Origin: Rhodocyclaceae bacterium UBA2250
GTDB lineage: Bacteria > Pseudomonadota > Gammaproteobacteria > Burkholderiales > Rhodocyclaceae
NCBI GenBank assembly: GCA_002347285.1
Contig: DDXW01000053.1
Location: 62,001-126,000 of the forward strand
Direction: 5' to 3'
DNA length: 64,000 nucleotides
Position numbers and translations under genes: made by a program. This document shows, piece by piece, positions 51,979 through 59,956 of this stretch. The notes under the pieces are model-generated. The model saw only the letters and a program-made list of their open reading frames with translations. It was not told the DNA's origin and did no database searches. Positions within the stretch are counted from its first letter, which is position 1; each line of letters starts with the position of its first letter.

Positions 51979-53199
51979 TCAGGCCGCCTGTCGGTTGTGC
52001 CGTCCCTCCAGTACATACCACCCCCAGCCCGCCGCCTGCATGACCAGCAGGCCGGCGAGGCTCGCGCGGTAGGCGTCCGGCGCGGCCAGGCCAGCGGCCA
52101 GACCCGCGTCGACGGCGACGCCGAACAGCCACTGGATGCCGAAGGCGCCGACGAAGGCGCCGAGGTTGAGCGCCGTGTTGGCGCGGCCGGCGAGCGCGAG
52201 GGGGAACTGCTGCGAAAGCAGGGCGTAGGCGAGGTTGCCGACTGAGAACACCAGGCCGAGCGCCGGCCAGAGCAGCCAGCTCGGGCCGACGCCGCCGAGC
52301 ACGATGCCGAGCATCGCCAGCAGGCCGCAGGCCGTGCCGAGCGCGAGCAGCCGCGCCGGCGGCAGCCCGGCCCGCGCGAGCCGCTGGACGAAGAAGGCGA
52401 TGCCGAGAAAGCCGACCAGCATCGCGCCGGCCACCAGCGAAAGGTGGAAGGCGGCCTGCTCGCGCGTCAGCCCTTCGACGGTCATCAGCCAGGGCACCGC
52501 CCACAATCCCTGCAGCGCCATGAAGCCGCCGACGATCAGCGCCGTCTGCGGTGCGAAGCGCCAGAAGGCGCGGCTGCCGTAAATGGCCGCCAAGCCGGCT
52601 AGCTGCTGGCGCAGGCTCTCCCGCCCCGCCGCCGCCGGCTTGTCGGGGGTGGTGAAGATCAGGGCGGCGACGCTCAGGGCGAGCGCCGCCAGCGCATAGA
52701 AAATGCCGCGCCAGCCGAGCACGGGCAGCAGCGCGCCGAGCGGCGAGCTGGCGGCCAGGGCGCCGAGGCCGCCGGCGGCCATGATCGCGGCGTTGAGCGA
52801 GGCCTGGCGCTCGATGGGAAACCACAGCGAGAAGGCCTTGAAGCTCGCCATCAGGCAGGCCGAGACGCCCAGGCCGATCAGCGCGCGCGCCAGGGCGAGT
52901 TGCGGCAGCGCCGTGCCCGCCGCGAACAGCGCGCAGCCGGCGGCGCAGATCAGCAGCAGCGCCGCCTCGACGCGGCGCGGACCGTAGCGGTCGAGCAGGA
53001 TGCCCAGCGGCAGTTGGAAGGCGCCGAAGGCGAGCAGGTAGGCCGAGGTCAGCAGGCCGAGGTCGGCGGCGGTGAGGCCGAGGTCGCCGCGCAACTCCGG
53101 CGAGATGACGGCGTTGGCGTTCCGCAGCAGATAGGAGAGGAAGTAGCCGACGGCGAAGGGCGCGAAGACGCGCCGCCAGGGGTTCGGTTCAGACGCCAT
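51979..53199 (-). CDS. major facilitator superfamily transporter
   Basis: The 406-residue polytopic protein has about 12 hydrophobic segments and the MFS loop motif GILLDRYGPRRVEA between helices 2 and 3. The N-terminal VGYFLSYLLRNANAVISPEL resembles nitrate/sugar-phosphate-type carriers, but the substrate is not predictable. Its ATG overlaps the end of the thioredoxin gene by 11 bp. Confidence 0.85.
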   Translation of the reverse strand: MASEPNPWRRVFAPFAVGYFLSYLLRNANAVISPELRGDLGLTAADLGLLTSAYLLAFGAFQLPLGILLDRYGPRRVEAALLLICAAGCALFAAGTALPQLALARALIGLGVSACLMASFKAFSLWFPIERQASLNAAIMAAGGLGALAASSPLGALLPVLGWRGIFYALAALALSVAALIFTTPDKPAAAGRESLRQQLAGLAAIYGSRAFWRFAPQTALIVGGFMALQGLWAVPWLMTVEGLTREQAAFHLSLVAGAMLVGFLGIAFFVQRLARAGLPPARLLALGTACGLLAMLGIVLGGVGPSWLLWPALGLVFSVGNLAYALLSQQFPLALAGRANTALNLGAFVGAFGIQWLFGVAVDAGLAAGLAAPDAYRASLAGLLVMQAAGWGWYVLEGRHNRQAA

Positions 53200-53563
53200 G
53201 CTCGGCCAGGAAATCCTTGACCCAGTGTTCGGCGCGCGCGCCGGAGAAGCGCCCCTTGATCTCGCCGCCGACGAACAGCAGCACCGTCGGGAAGCCCTTG
53301 AGGCCGTAGCGGCCGGCGAGTTTCATGTTGGCGCCCTCGTCCACCTCGACCTTGGCGAGCCTGAGCTTGCCGGCCATGGCGTGGGCGACGCGGTCGAGCA
53401 CCGGCGTCAGCGCGCGGCAGGGCGGACACCATTCGGCCCAGAAGTCGACGACCACCGGAACCGCCCGGGAGGCTTCGATCACGCGTTCCTCGAAATCGGC
53501 GAGGTCGACGTCGAAGATGAAATCGGGCTGGTGATGAACGGGTTGCGGATGATGGGTATGCAT
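53189..53563 (-). CDS. thioredoxin-like protein with WCPPC active site
   Basis: The 124-residue thioredoxin fold protein has active-site Cys46 and Cys49 in FWAEWCPPCR, the cis-Pro in GLKGFPTVLLF, and a His-rich N-terminal extension (MHTHHPQPVHH) that may bind metal. The usual cytosolic thioredoxin has WCGPC; Pro in the second position changes redox potential in known variants. The ATG directly follows the TGA of the ROK kinase gene. Confidence 0.9.
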   Translation of the reverse strand: MHTHHPQPVHHQPDFIFDVDLADFEERVIEASRAVPVVVDFWAEWCPPCRALTPVLDRVAHAMAGKLRLAKVEVDEGANMKLAGRYGLKGFPTVLLFVGGEIKGRFSGARAEHWVKDFLAEHGV

Positions 53564-54406
53564 TCATTCGTTCCAGAGCCAGGCGGCGCCGCGCACGCCC
53601 GACGAGTCGCCATGCTTGTTCTTCAGCAGCCGGGTGGCGACGTGGTCGGAGAACACCCACTCGCCCCACAGCCGGGGCACGCGATCATACAGCCGGTCGA
53701 GGTTGGAGAGGCCGCCGCCGAGCACGATCGCGTCCGGGTCGAGGAGGTTGATCACCTGCGCGAGCGCGCGCGCCAGCCGCCGCTCGTAGCGCTGCATGGT
53801 GGCTTCGTTTTCCGCGCCGCCGTCGGCGGCGAGCGCCGGACCGGAGAGGAAGGTCTCGATGCAGCCCTGCCGGCCGCAGTAGCAGCGGGGGCGCACGATC
53901 TCGTCGCCGGGCATGGGGTTGTGGCCCCACTCGCCGGCGATCGCGTTCGGCCCGACCAGCACCTCGCCGCGCACGACGATGCCGCCGCCGACCCCCGTGC
54001 CGAGGATCGCGCCGAAGACGACTTCCGCCCCCGCCGCCGCGCCGTCCCTGGCCTCGGACAGCGCGAAGCAGTTGGCATCGTTGGCGAGCCGCACCGGCCG
54101 GCCGAGCGCGGCCGCGAGATCGGCGCGCAGCGGCCGGCCGATCAGCCAGGTCGAGTTGGCGTTCTTGATCAGTCCCGTGACCCGCGATTCCGCGCCGGGA
54201 ATGCCGACGCCGACCGTCGCGGACGCCGCCTCGCCGGCACCGAGTTTCGCTTCGGCGCCACGCACCAGCGCCGCGATGGTCGCGATGGTAGCGGCGTAGT
54301 CGCCGCGCGGCGTCGGCACGCGCTCGCGCAGCAGTTCGCACCCGTCGCCGGCGAGCGCGACGATCTCGGTCTTGGTCCCGCCCAGGTCGATGCCCAGCCT
54401 CGGCAA
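53564..54406 (-). CDS. ROK-family sugar kinase
   Basis: The 280-residue kinase has an ATP-binding N terminus (RLGIDLGGTKTEIVAL), LANDANCFALSEA, GTGVGGGIV with the catalytic context, and the zinc module GEWGHNPM...CYCGRQGCIE. It is probably a glucokinase or fructokinase (N-acetylhexosamine is possible). The start is TTG 54404-54406. A dispersed repeat forms residues about 54-61 (KLGAGEAA). The thioredoxin gene follows immediately. Confidence 0.88.
   Translation of the reverse strand: MPRLGIDLGGTKTEIVALAGDGCELLRERVPTPRGDYAATIATIAALVRGAEAKLGAGEAASATVGVGIPGAESRVTGLIKNANSTWLIGRPLRADLAAALGRPVRLANDANCFALSEARDGAAAGAEVVFGAILGTGVGGGIVVRGEVLVGPNAIAGEWGHNPMPGDEIVRPRCYCGRQGCIETFLSGPALAADGGAENEATMQRYERRLARALAQVINLLDPDAIVLGGGLSNLDRLYDRVPRLWGEWVFSDHVATRLLKNKHGDSSGVRGAAWLWNE
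54225..54247 (-). repeat. dispersed 23-bp repeat, copy 16 (in ROK kinase gene)
   Basis: On the minus strand it reads AAACTCGG, TGCC, GGCGAGGCGGC, translated as KLGAGEAA. Confidence 0.9.
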
Positions 54407-54418
54407 GCGTCGCGCGTC

Positions 54419-57400
54419 CTAGTGCAGCTGGCGGCTCGCGGCCGCACTGGCGACCAGCACCGGCGGATGGCGCGCGGTGAGGAAGGTATACAGCGCGTCC
54501 GGCGCCAGCGGCTCGCTGAACAGGTAGCCCTGCCCTTCCGCGCACCGGAAATCCCTGAGCATCGCAAGCTGCGCCTCGGTCTCGATACCCTCGGCGGTGA
54601 CCGACAGCCCGAGCGTGTTGGCGAGCGCGATGATGCCGCGGGTGATGGCGACGTCGTTCGGGTCGACCTCGAGGTCCATGACGAACGAGCGGTCGATCTT
54701 GAGGCGGCGGGTCGGCAGGCGCTTCAGGTAGGAGAGCGACGAATAGCCGGTGCCGAAATCGTCGATCGCCAGATGCACGCCGCGGTCGGCGAACGAGCGC
54801 AGGATCTCGATCGCCGCTTCCGGGTTGTCCATCAGCACGCTCTCGGTGATCTCGAGCTCGAGCCGCTCGGCCGGCAGGCCGGTCTGCGCCAGCGTCGCGG
54901 TGATGCGCTCGACCAGCTGGCGATCGCGGAACTGGTGCGCCGAGAGGTTGACGGCGACGCGCAGGTGCTCGGCCGCCTTGCCCCAGAGCACCAATTGCCG
55001 GCAGGCCTCCTCGAGCACCCACATGCCGAGCTGGACGATCAGGCCGGTGTCCTCGGCGATCGAGACGAACTCGTCGGGATGGATCATGCCGCGGTCGGGA
55101 TGCTGCCAGCGCACCAGCGCCTCGACGCCGACCACGCGGCCGCTGGCGATCTCGACCTGCGGCTGGTACATCAGCACGAACTCGCGCCGCTCGAGCGCGC
55201 GATGCAGCTGGGTTTCCAGCAGCAGCCGCTCGGAGGCGGCGGCGTTCATGTCCGCGGTGAAGAAGTGGAACTGGTTGCGGCCATGCTGCTTGGCGTAGTA
55301 CATCGCGGCATCGGCGTTCTTGAGCAGGATTTCCGCCTCGTGGCCGTCGGTCGGATAGATGCCGATGCCGATCGACGGCGACGGGCGCAGCGTGTGGCCG
55401 GCCAGCACCAGCGGCTCGTTGATGCCGGCGATCACCTTCTCGGCGACGCGCACGGCGTCCTCCGGGCCGTCGATGCCGGTGACGATGATGACGAACTCGT
55501 CGCCGCCGAGGCGCGCCGCGGTATCCGATTCGCGCAGCACGCTGCGGATGCGCTGCGCGACGGCGATCAGCAGCTGGTCGCCGACGTCGTGGCCGAGCGA
55601 GTCGTTGATGGTCTTGAAGCGGTCGAGGTCGATGAACATCAGCGCCAGCTTGGCGCCGTTGCGCCGCGCCTCGGCCAGCGACTGCGCCAGGTGGGCATTG
55701 AAGGCGAAGCGGTTGGGCAGGCCGGTGAGCGCGTCGCGGTAGGCGAGCTGGGCGATGCGCGCCTCGTTCTCCTTCTGCTCGGTGATGTCGGAGAAGATGC
55801 CGACGTAGTGGGTGATGGCCTTGCTCTCGGGGTCGTGCACCGCGTTGATGGTCAGCCACTTCGGATAGATCTCGCCGTTCTTGCGGCGGTCCCACAGCTC
55901 GCCGGACCAGGTGCCCTCCTCGTTGATGGCCTTCCACATCGCCGCGAAAAAGGCCTTGTCGTGGCGTCCCGAGGCGAACTTGGCCGGCGTCGCGCAGACC
56001 GCCTCCTCGAGGCGATAGCCGGTGATCTTGGTGAAGGCGGGGTTGACCGTGATGATGCGCGTCGCGGGATCGGTGATCAGGATCGCCTGGGCGCTGTTGA
56101 GGAACACCTTCTCGGCGAGCCGCAAGCTCTCCCGATCGCGGTACTGCTGGGTGGCGTCGATGACCAGGCCGCGATAGCTGCCGGTGCGCCGGCCGTCCGC
56201 GCCGGTCACCGGCGTGCCGGAGAACAGCAGCACGCTGCGGCTGCCGTCGGGCCGCACGATGGTCGCTTCCAGGCGCCGGAAGGGCTCGCCGACGAACGCC
56301 TTGGCACGCACGTTCTCCATCATCGGCCCGCGCTCCTCGGCCGGCAGGTAGTCGAGGAAGTTGCTGCCGATCAGCTCCCTCACCGGCCGGCCGAAGACCT
56401 CGGCGGCGCCGTCCGAGATGTAGGCGATGGTCTGGTTCTTGTCGATCTCCCAGACGAACTCGCCGGAGAACTCGGCGACGTCGCGGAAGCGCTGCTCGCT
56501 TTCGCGCAGCAGCAGTTCAGCCTCGCGCCGCTGCTGGTCGCGCTGGGCGAGGTCGGCGATCATCTCGTGCAGCGCCTCGGCCACGTCGCCCAGCTCGTCG
56601 ATGCCGCCGCCGCGGGCCTGCCGCAGATGCATCTCGAGGATCGGCGACGACTTGCCGTCGAAGGCGAACTGGTGCGCGGCGAGGTTGAGCTTCTCGATGC
56701 GCGGCACCAGCCGTGCCAGCCAGCCGCGCAAGGCGAGACTCAGCAGCACGGCGAGCACGACGAACACGCCGATGGCGAGGCCGACGCTCTCGACGATCGA
56801 AAGCGGCGGGACGATGCGGGTCTGGATCAGCAGGCGCGGCGGATCCGCGCTGAGCGGGAAATCGATCCAGCGCTGCTCGAAGCGTTCGCCGTCGCGGTCG
56901 ATGCTGCCGCTGTAGCCGACGGTGCGGCCCCGGGCAAGGCCGGCCTCGCCATCCGAGCTGGCGATCAGCCGGCCCTGCCATTCGATGAACAGCTCGGTGT
57001 CGGGAAAGGCATGGCTGCGCAGGAAGGCATGGTCGAGCGGGCGGGCCATGCGCATGTAGCCGCGCCCGTCCGGGCCGAGCGAGATCGGGATTTCCCGTTC
57101 CGCGAACAGGTTGCCGGCTGCATCGGTGAAGTAATGGTTCCACTGGCCCTGCGGAGTCGCCGGCTCCGCCTTGACGCAGCCGCTCGCCTGCTTCTCGCGG
57201 AACAGCAGGCGCCGATTGGCATCGCACAACGCCACGCCGGCATAGAAGGGAGAGTCTGACAGCGCGGCCAGATAGGCGCGCAGGGGTTCCCAGCGGTTGG
57301 CCGGGCTTTCCAGCAGGCGCGAAAACTCGAGGCGGCGCTTCTCCCGCGCCAGATGATCCGCCCACTGGCGCTCGACGGCGAGCAGCTTCTCCTGATACTC

Positions 57401-57556
57401 GGCGACGCTGCGCGTGCTGCGCTCGCGCGCCTGGCGCTCGAAGGCGATCTGATACACGATGATCGCGATCGCCACGGCGACCAACGCCGAGATCAGCAGC
57501 ACCGCGCCGACCATGCGGGCCGCGGCATGCCGCAGCGGCTGGCGCTTGTTGCTCAT
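54419..57556 (-). CDS. membrane-bound PAS-GGDEF-EAL protein (c-di-GMP turnover)
   Basis: The 1045-residue protein has a first membrane helix (MVGAVLLISALVAVAIAIIV), an extracytoplasmic sensor region (about 40-245), a second helix (about 250-270), a HAMP-like linker, two PAS domains (about 350-470 and 480-600), a GGDEF domain with intact ARLGGDEFVII, and an EAL domain with VVGVEALVRW and AIDDFGTGYSSLSYLKRLP. Both catalytic motifs look intact, so it may both make and degrade c-di-GMP. It is upstream of the ROK gene with a 12-bp gap. Confidence 0.93.
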   Translation of the reverse strand: MSNKRQPLRHAAARMVGAVLLISALVAVAIAIIVYQIAFERQARERSTRSVAEYQEKLLAVERQWADHLAREKRRLEFSRLLESPANRWEPLRAYLAALSDSPFYAGVALCDANRRLLFREKQASGCVKAEPATPQGQWNHYFTDAAGNLFAEREIPISLGPDGRGYMRMARPLDHAFLRSHAFPDTELFIEWQGRLIASSDGEAGLARGRTVGYSGSIDRDGERFEQRWIDFPLSADPPRLLIQTRIVPPLSIVESVGLAIGVFVVLAVLLSLALRGWLARLVPRIEKLNLAAHQFAFDGKSSPILEMHLRQARGGGIDELGDVAEALHEMIADLAQRDQQRREAELLLRESEQRFRDVAEFSGEFVWEIDKNQTIAYISDGAAEVFGRPVRELIGSNFLDYLPAEERGPMMENVRAKAFVGEPFRRLEATIVRPDGSRSVLLFSGTPVTGADGRRTGSYRGLVIDATQQYRDRESLRLAEKVFLNSAQAILITDPATRIITVNPAFTKITGYRLEEAVCATPAKFASGRHDKAFFAAMWKAINEEGTWSGELWDRRKNGEIYPKWLTINAVHDPESKAITHYVGIFSDITEQKENEARIAQLAYRDALTGLPNRFAFNAHLAQSLAEARRNGAKLALMFIDLDRFKTINDSLGHDVGDQLLIAVAQRIRSVLRESDTAARLGGDEFVIIVTGIDGPEDAVRVAEKVIAGINEPLVLAGHTLRPSPSIGIGIYPTDGHEAEILLKNADAAMYYAKQHGRNQFHFFTADMNAAASERLLLETQLHRALERREFVLMYQPQVEIASGRVVGVEALVRWQHPDRGMIHPDEFVSIAEDTGLIVQLGMWVLEEACRQLVLWGKAAEHLRVAVNLSAHQFRDRQLVERITATLAQTGLPAERLELEITESVLMDNPEAAIEILRSFADRGVHLAIDDFGTGYSSLSYLKRLPTRRLKIDRSFVMDLEVDPNDVAITRGIIALANTLGLSVTAEGIETEAQLAMLRDFRCAEGQGYLFSEPLAPDALYTFLTARHPPVLVASAAASRQLH

Positions 57557-57673
57557 GGCTGGCGGTCCAACGGCAAGGGGTTCGGCAATGCCGCGATCAT
57601 GTCGTCCCTGGGGCTTCTCATCGTCGGCGAACCCTATACGATCCGCCCGCTGCGCGCAACCGGATGATGAGGC

Positions 57674-58237
57674 TCACATCCCCCCTTTTTCCCGCCAGGC
57701 CTTGCGGCCCCACAGCCAGACGTACTGCATGCCGGACGCGACGACGGTCGCCAGCACGATGGCCAGCAGCGGCGGCAGCCAGGCGCCGGCGCCGAGCCAG
57801 CCGGCGGCCATGGCCAGCAGGGCGACGAGCAGAAGGAATTCGAGCGCGGTGTTGAGCTTGGACAGCAGCGTCGGCGCCATGTCCAGCCGGCCGCGCAGCA
57901 GCCGGTAGGCCGCCGCGCCGCCGACGATGACCACGTCGCGCAGGACGATCGCCCCGGCCAGCCACGCCGGCAGCCAGCCCTGCAGCGCGAGGATCAGCGC
58001 GACGCCGACCACGGTGAGCTTGTCGGCGACCGGATCAAGCAGTGTGCCGAGCCGCGTCGCCTGGTTCAGCTTGCGCGCCAGCCAGCCATCGAGCGCATCG
58101 CCGAGCGCCGCGACGAACAGCAGCGCCAGCGCCCGGGCGTATTCCCGTTCGAGCAGCAGCCAGAAGATCGCCGGCAGCAGCGCCAGCCGCGCGTAGGTGA
58201 TCAGGTTCGGCAGGGTCAGCAGTTCGCCCGGGTGCAT
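57674..58237 (-). CDS. CDP-alcohol phosphatidyltransferase (PgsA-like)
   Basis: The 187-residue membrane protein begins MHPGELLTLPNLITYARLAL and has the family motif DALDGWLARKLNQATRLG followed by TLLDPVADK. It probably transfers a phosphatidyl group from CDP-diacylglycerol to glycerol 3-phosphate or a related alcohol. The protein lacks extra domains. It lies 3 bp after the pyruvyl-transferase-like gene. Confidence 0.88.
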   Translation of the reverse strand: MHPGELLTLPNLITYARLALLPAIFWLLLEREYARALALLFVAALGDALDGWLARKLNQATRLGTLLDPVADKLTVVGVALILALQGWLPAWLAGAIVLRDVVIVGGAAAYRLLRGRLDMAPTLLSKLNTALEFLLLVALLAMAAGWLGAGAWLPPLLAIVLATVVASGMQYVWLWGRKAWREKGGM

Positions 58238-58240
58238 GTC

Positions 58241-59311
58241 TCATTCCCCCGCCCCGGCGAGAGTCTCCGCCGCGACGATGCGCGCCTGCGGCGCCCAGCT
58301 CGCGCACCAGGCGCGCAGCTTGGCCGCCGCGCCCGGCCGGCGCTCGATGCCGACGGCCGGCACGCCGAAGGCGCGGGCGACAATCTGCCCGTGCAGGCTG
58401 CTGCCGATGAACGTCCTGGCCCCGGCGATCAACGCGCAAATCTCCCAGATGTCGAGCGAATCGAAGATGCGGCAACGTTCCCCGAGCCGCGCCCCCAAGC
58501 GTGCATAGGGCTCGGCCGCATCATGCCACGGCGCGCCACCTGCGCGGAAGAGCACGATCGGCGCATCGCCTGCCGTGCGGCTCAGGCCGGCCGCCAGCGC
58601 GGCAAGCGTCGCGTCGTCGCCGCAGTCCGCCGAAAACTGCACGGCGAGGTAGGGACCCAGGGCCGCGCGCTGCACCGCGGCGCGCGCCCGGATGGCTGCG
58701 GCGTGCGGATCCCGGTCCAGCGCCGCGACCGGATCGGGCGCCAGCTGCGCGGCGATCCCGGCGGCCCGGACGGCGGCGAGGGTCGCCGCCTCGCGCACCG
58801 TCACCTCGTCGGCATGGGCCAGCGCGGCGACCACTTCCGTCCGCAGCGCGTCGGGCTGGTCGTCCAGCCCGACGCCGCCGACGGCATTGAAGCGCAGGCG
58901 CGCGCAGCCGGGCAGCCGCGCCTTGTCGAGCACGTAGGGCGCCAGGCGTTCCGTGCCGAGCCGCTGCGCGGCCCATGCCTGGCGCGCCGGCGCATCGCGG
59001 TCGTAGGCGGCGATCGCCGCCCGCGCGCCGGCCTCGGTCTCGAGCATCACCGCCGCGGTCCAGGCGTCGCAGGTCAGCAGTTCGCCGCCGACGTGGATCA
59101 GTTCGAACGGCCGTCCCGCCAGTGCCGCGAGCACGTCGGGCAACGCCCGCACGTCGTGGCCGCCGTACCGGCCGAGGTCGCGCGCGACGAGGCCGGCGTA
59201 GTGAAGCTCGCGGCCGGAATGCCGCGCGGCGAGCAGGTGCGGGAACAGCAGGTCGCCGAGGTTGTGGCGATCGAAGGCGCCGAAGAGGACGAGCGGCGGG
59301 TTCAGGCCCAA
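58241..59311 (-). CDS. polysaccharide pyruvyl transferase-like protein
   Basis: The protein of about 356 residues has LVLFGAFDRHNLGDLLFPHL at its N terminus and FIGSSLHGQIVARAFGVPAV near its C terminus, as in WcaK/CsaB-type pyruvyl transferases. A role in modifying an exported polysaccharide is possible. The start is uncertain: TTG 59309-59311 or CTG 59303-59305, both overlapping the MBL hydrolase stop at 59302. This suggests coupled translation. Confidence 0.72.
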   Translation of the reverse strand: MGLNPPLVLFGAFDRHNLGDLLFPHLLAARHSGRELHYAGLVARDLGRYGGHDVRALPDVLAALAGRPFELIHVGGELLTCDAWTAAVMLETEAGARAAIAAYDRDAPARQAWAAQRLGTERLAPYVLDKARLPGCARLRFNAVGGVGLDDQPDALRTEVVAALAHADEVTVREAATLAAVRAAGIAAQLAPDPVAALDRDPHAAAIRARAAVQRAALGPYLAVQFSADCGDDATLAALAAGLSRTAGDAPIVLFRAGGAPWHDAAEPYARLGARLGERCRIFDSLDIWEICALIAGARTFIGSSLHGQIVARAFGVPAVGIERRPGAAAKLRAWCASWAPQARIVAAETLAGAGE

Positions 59312-59949
59312 TCGGCGACGAACGGGTTGTCGCGCCGCTCCGCGCCGAAGGTGGACATCGGGCCGTGGCCGGGGATGAAGGCGAAGTCGTCGCCGAGCGG
59401 GAAGAGCTTCGCGCGGATCGAACGGATCAGCGCCGCGTGGTCGCCGCGCGGGAAATCGCTGCGGCCGATCGAGCCGGCGAACAGCACGTCGCCGACGACG
59501 GCGAGCCGGCCCGGCTTGTCGATGAAGCAGACGTGGCCCGGCGTGTGGCCGGGCGTGTGGATCACGTCGAGCGCGAGGCCGCCGACCGTCACCGTGTCGC
59601 CGTCCGCCAGCCAGCGGTCGGGCGTCAGCGGCGGCGTGGCGGGAAAGCCGAACATGCGGCACTGCTCGGGCAGCTGCTCGAGCCAGAAGGCGTCGTCGCG
59701 CTGCGGGCCCTCAATGGAAATGGCCGGCGCGGCGAGCCGCGCGGCGAGCGCCGCCGCGCCGCCGACGTGGTCGATGTGGCCGTGCGTCAGCAGGATCCGT
59801 TCGACCCGCAGATCGCGCGCCGCGATCGCGGCGAGGATCTCTTCCACGTCGCCGCCGGGATCGACCACCGCCGCGCGGCGCGTCGCCGGATCCCAGAGCA
59901 GCGAGCAGTTCTGCGCGAAGGGGGTGACGGGAAGGATGAAGTATTCCAT
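59302..59949 (-). CDS. metallo-beta-lactamase fold hydrolase (glyoxalase II-like)
   Basis: The 215-residue protein has the metal motif LLTHGHIDHVGG, a second His in HTPGHTPGHVCF, the bridging Asp in VVGDVLFAGSIGRSDFP and the final His in FIPGHGPMSTFG. It is close to YcbL-type glyoxalase II proteins, so S-lactoylglutathione or a similar thioester is the likely substrate. It lies 7 bp after the EF-hand protein gene. Confidence 0.9.
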   Translation of the reverse strand: MEYFILPVTPFAQNCSLLWDPATRRAAVVDPGGDVEEILAAIAARDLRVERILLTHGHIDHVGGAAALAARLAAPAISIEGPQRDDAFWLEQLPEQCRMFGFPATPPLTPDRWLADGDTVTVGGLALDVIHTPGHTPGHVCFIDKPGRLAVVGDVLFAGSIGRSDFPRGDHAALIRSIRAKLFPLGDDFAFIPGHGPMSTFGAERRDNPFVADWA

Positions 59950-59956
59950 GCCGGAA

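Noticed and set aside
53198..57259. A 1353-codon open frame on the plus strand opposite the GGDEF-EAL and ROK genes
   Set aside because: Antisense of genes with intact catalytic motifs. Composition is typical of a shadow frame and no start context or domain is seen.
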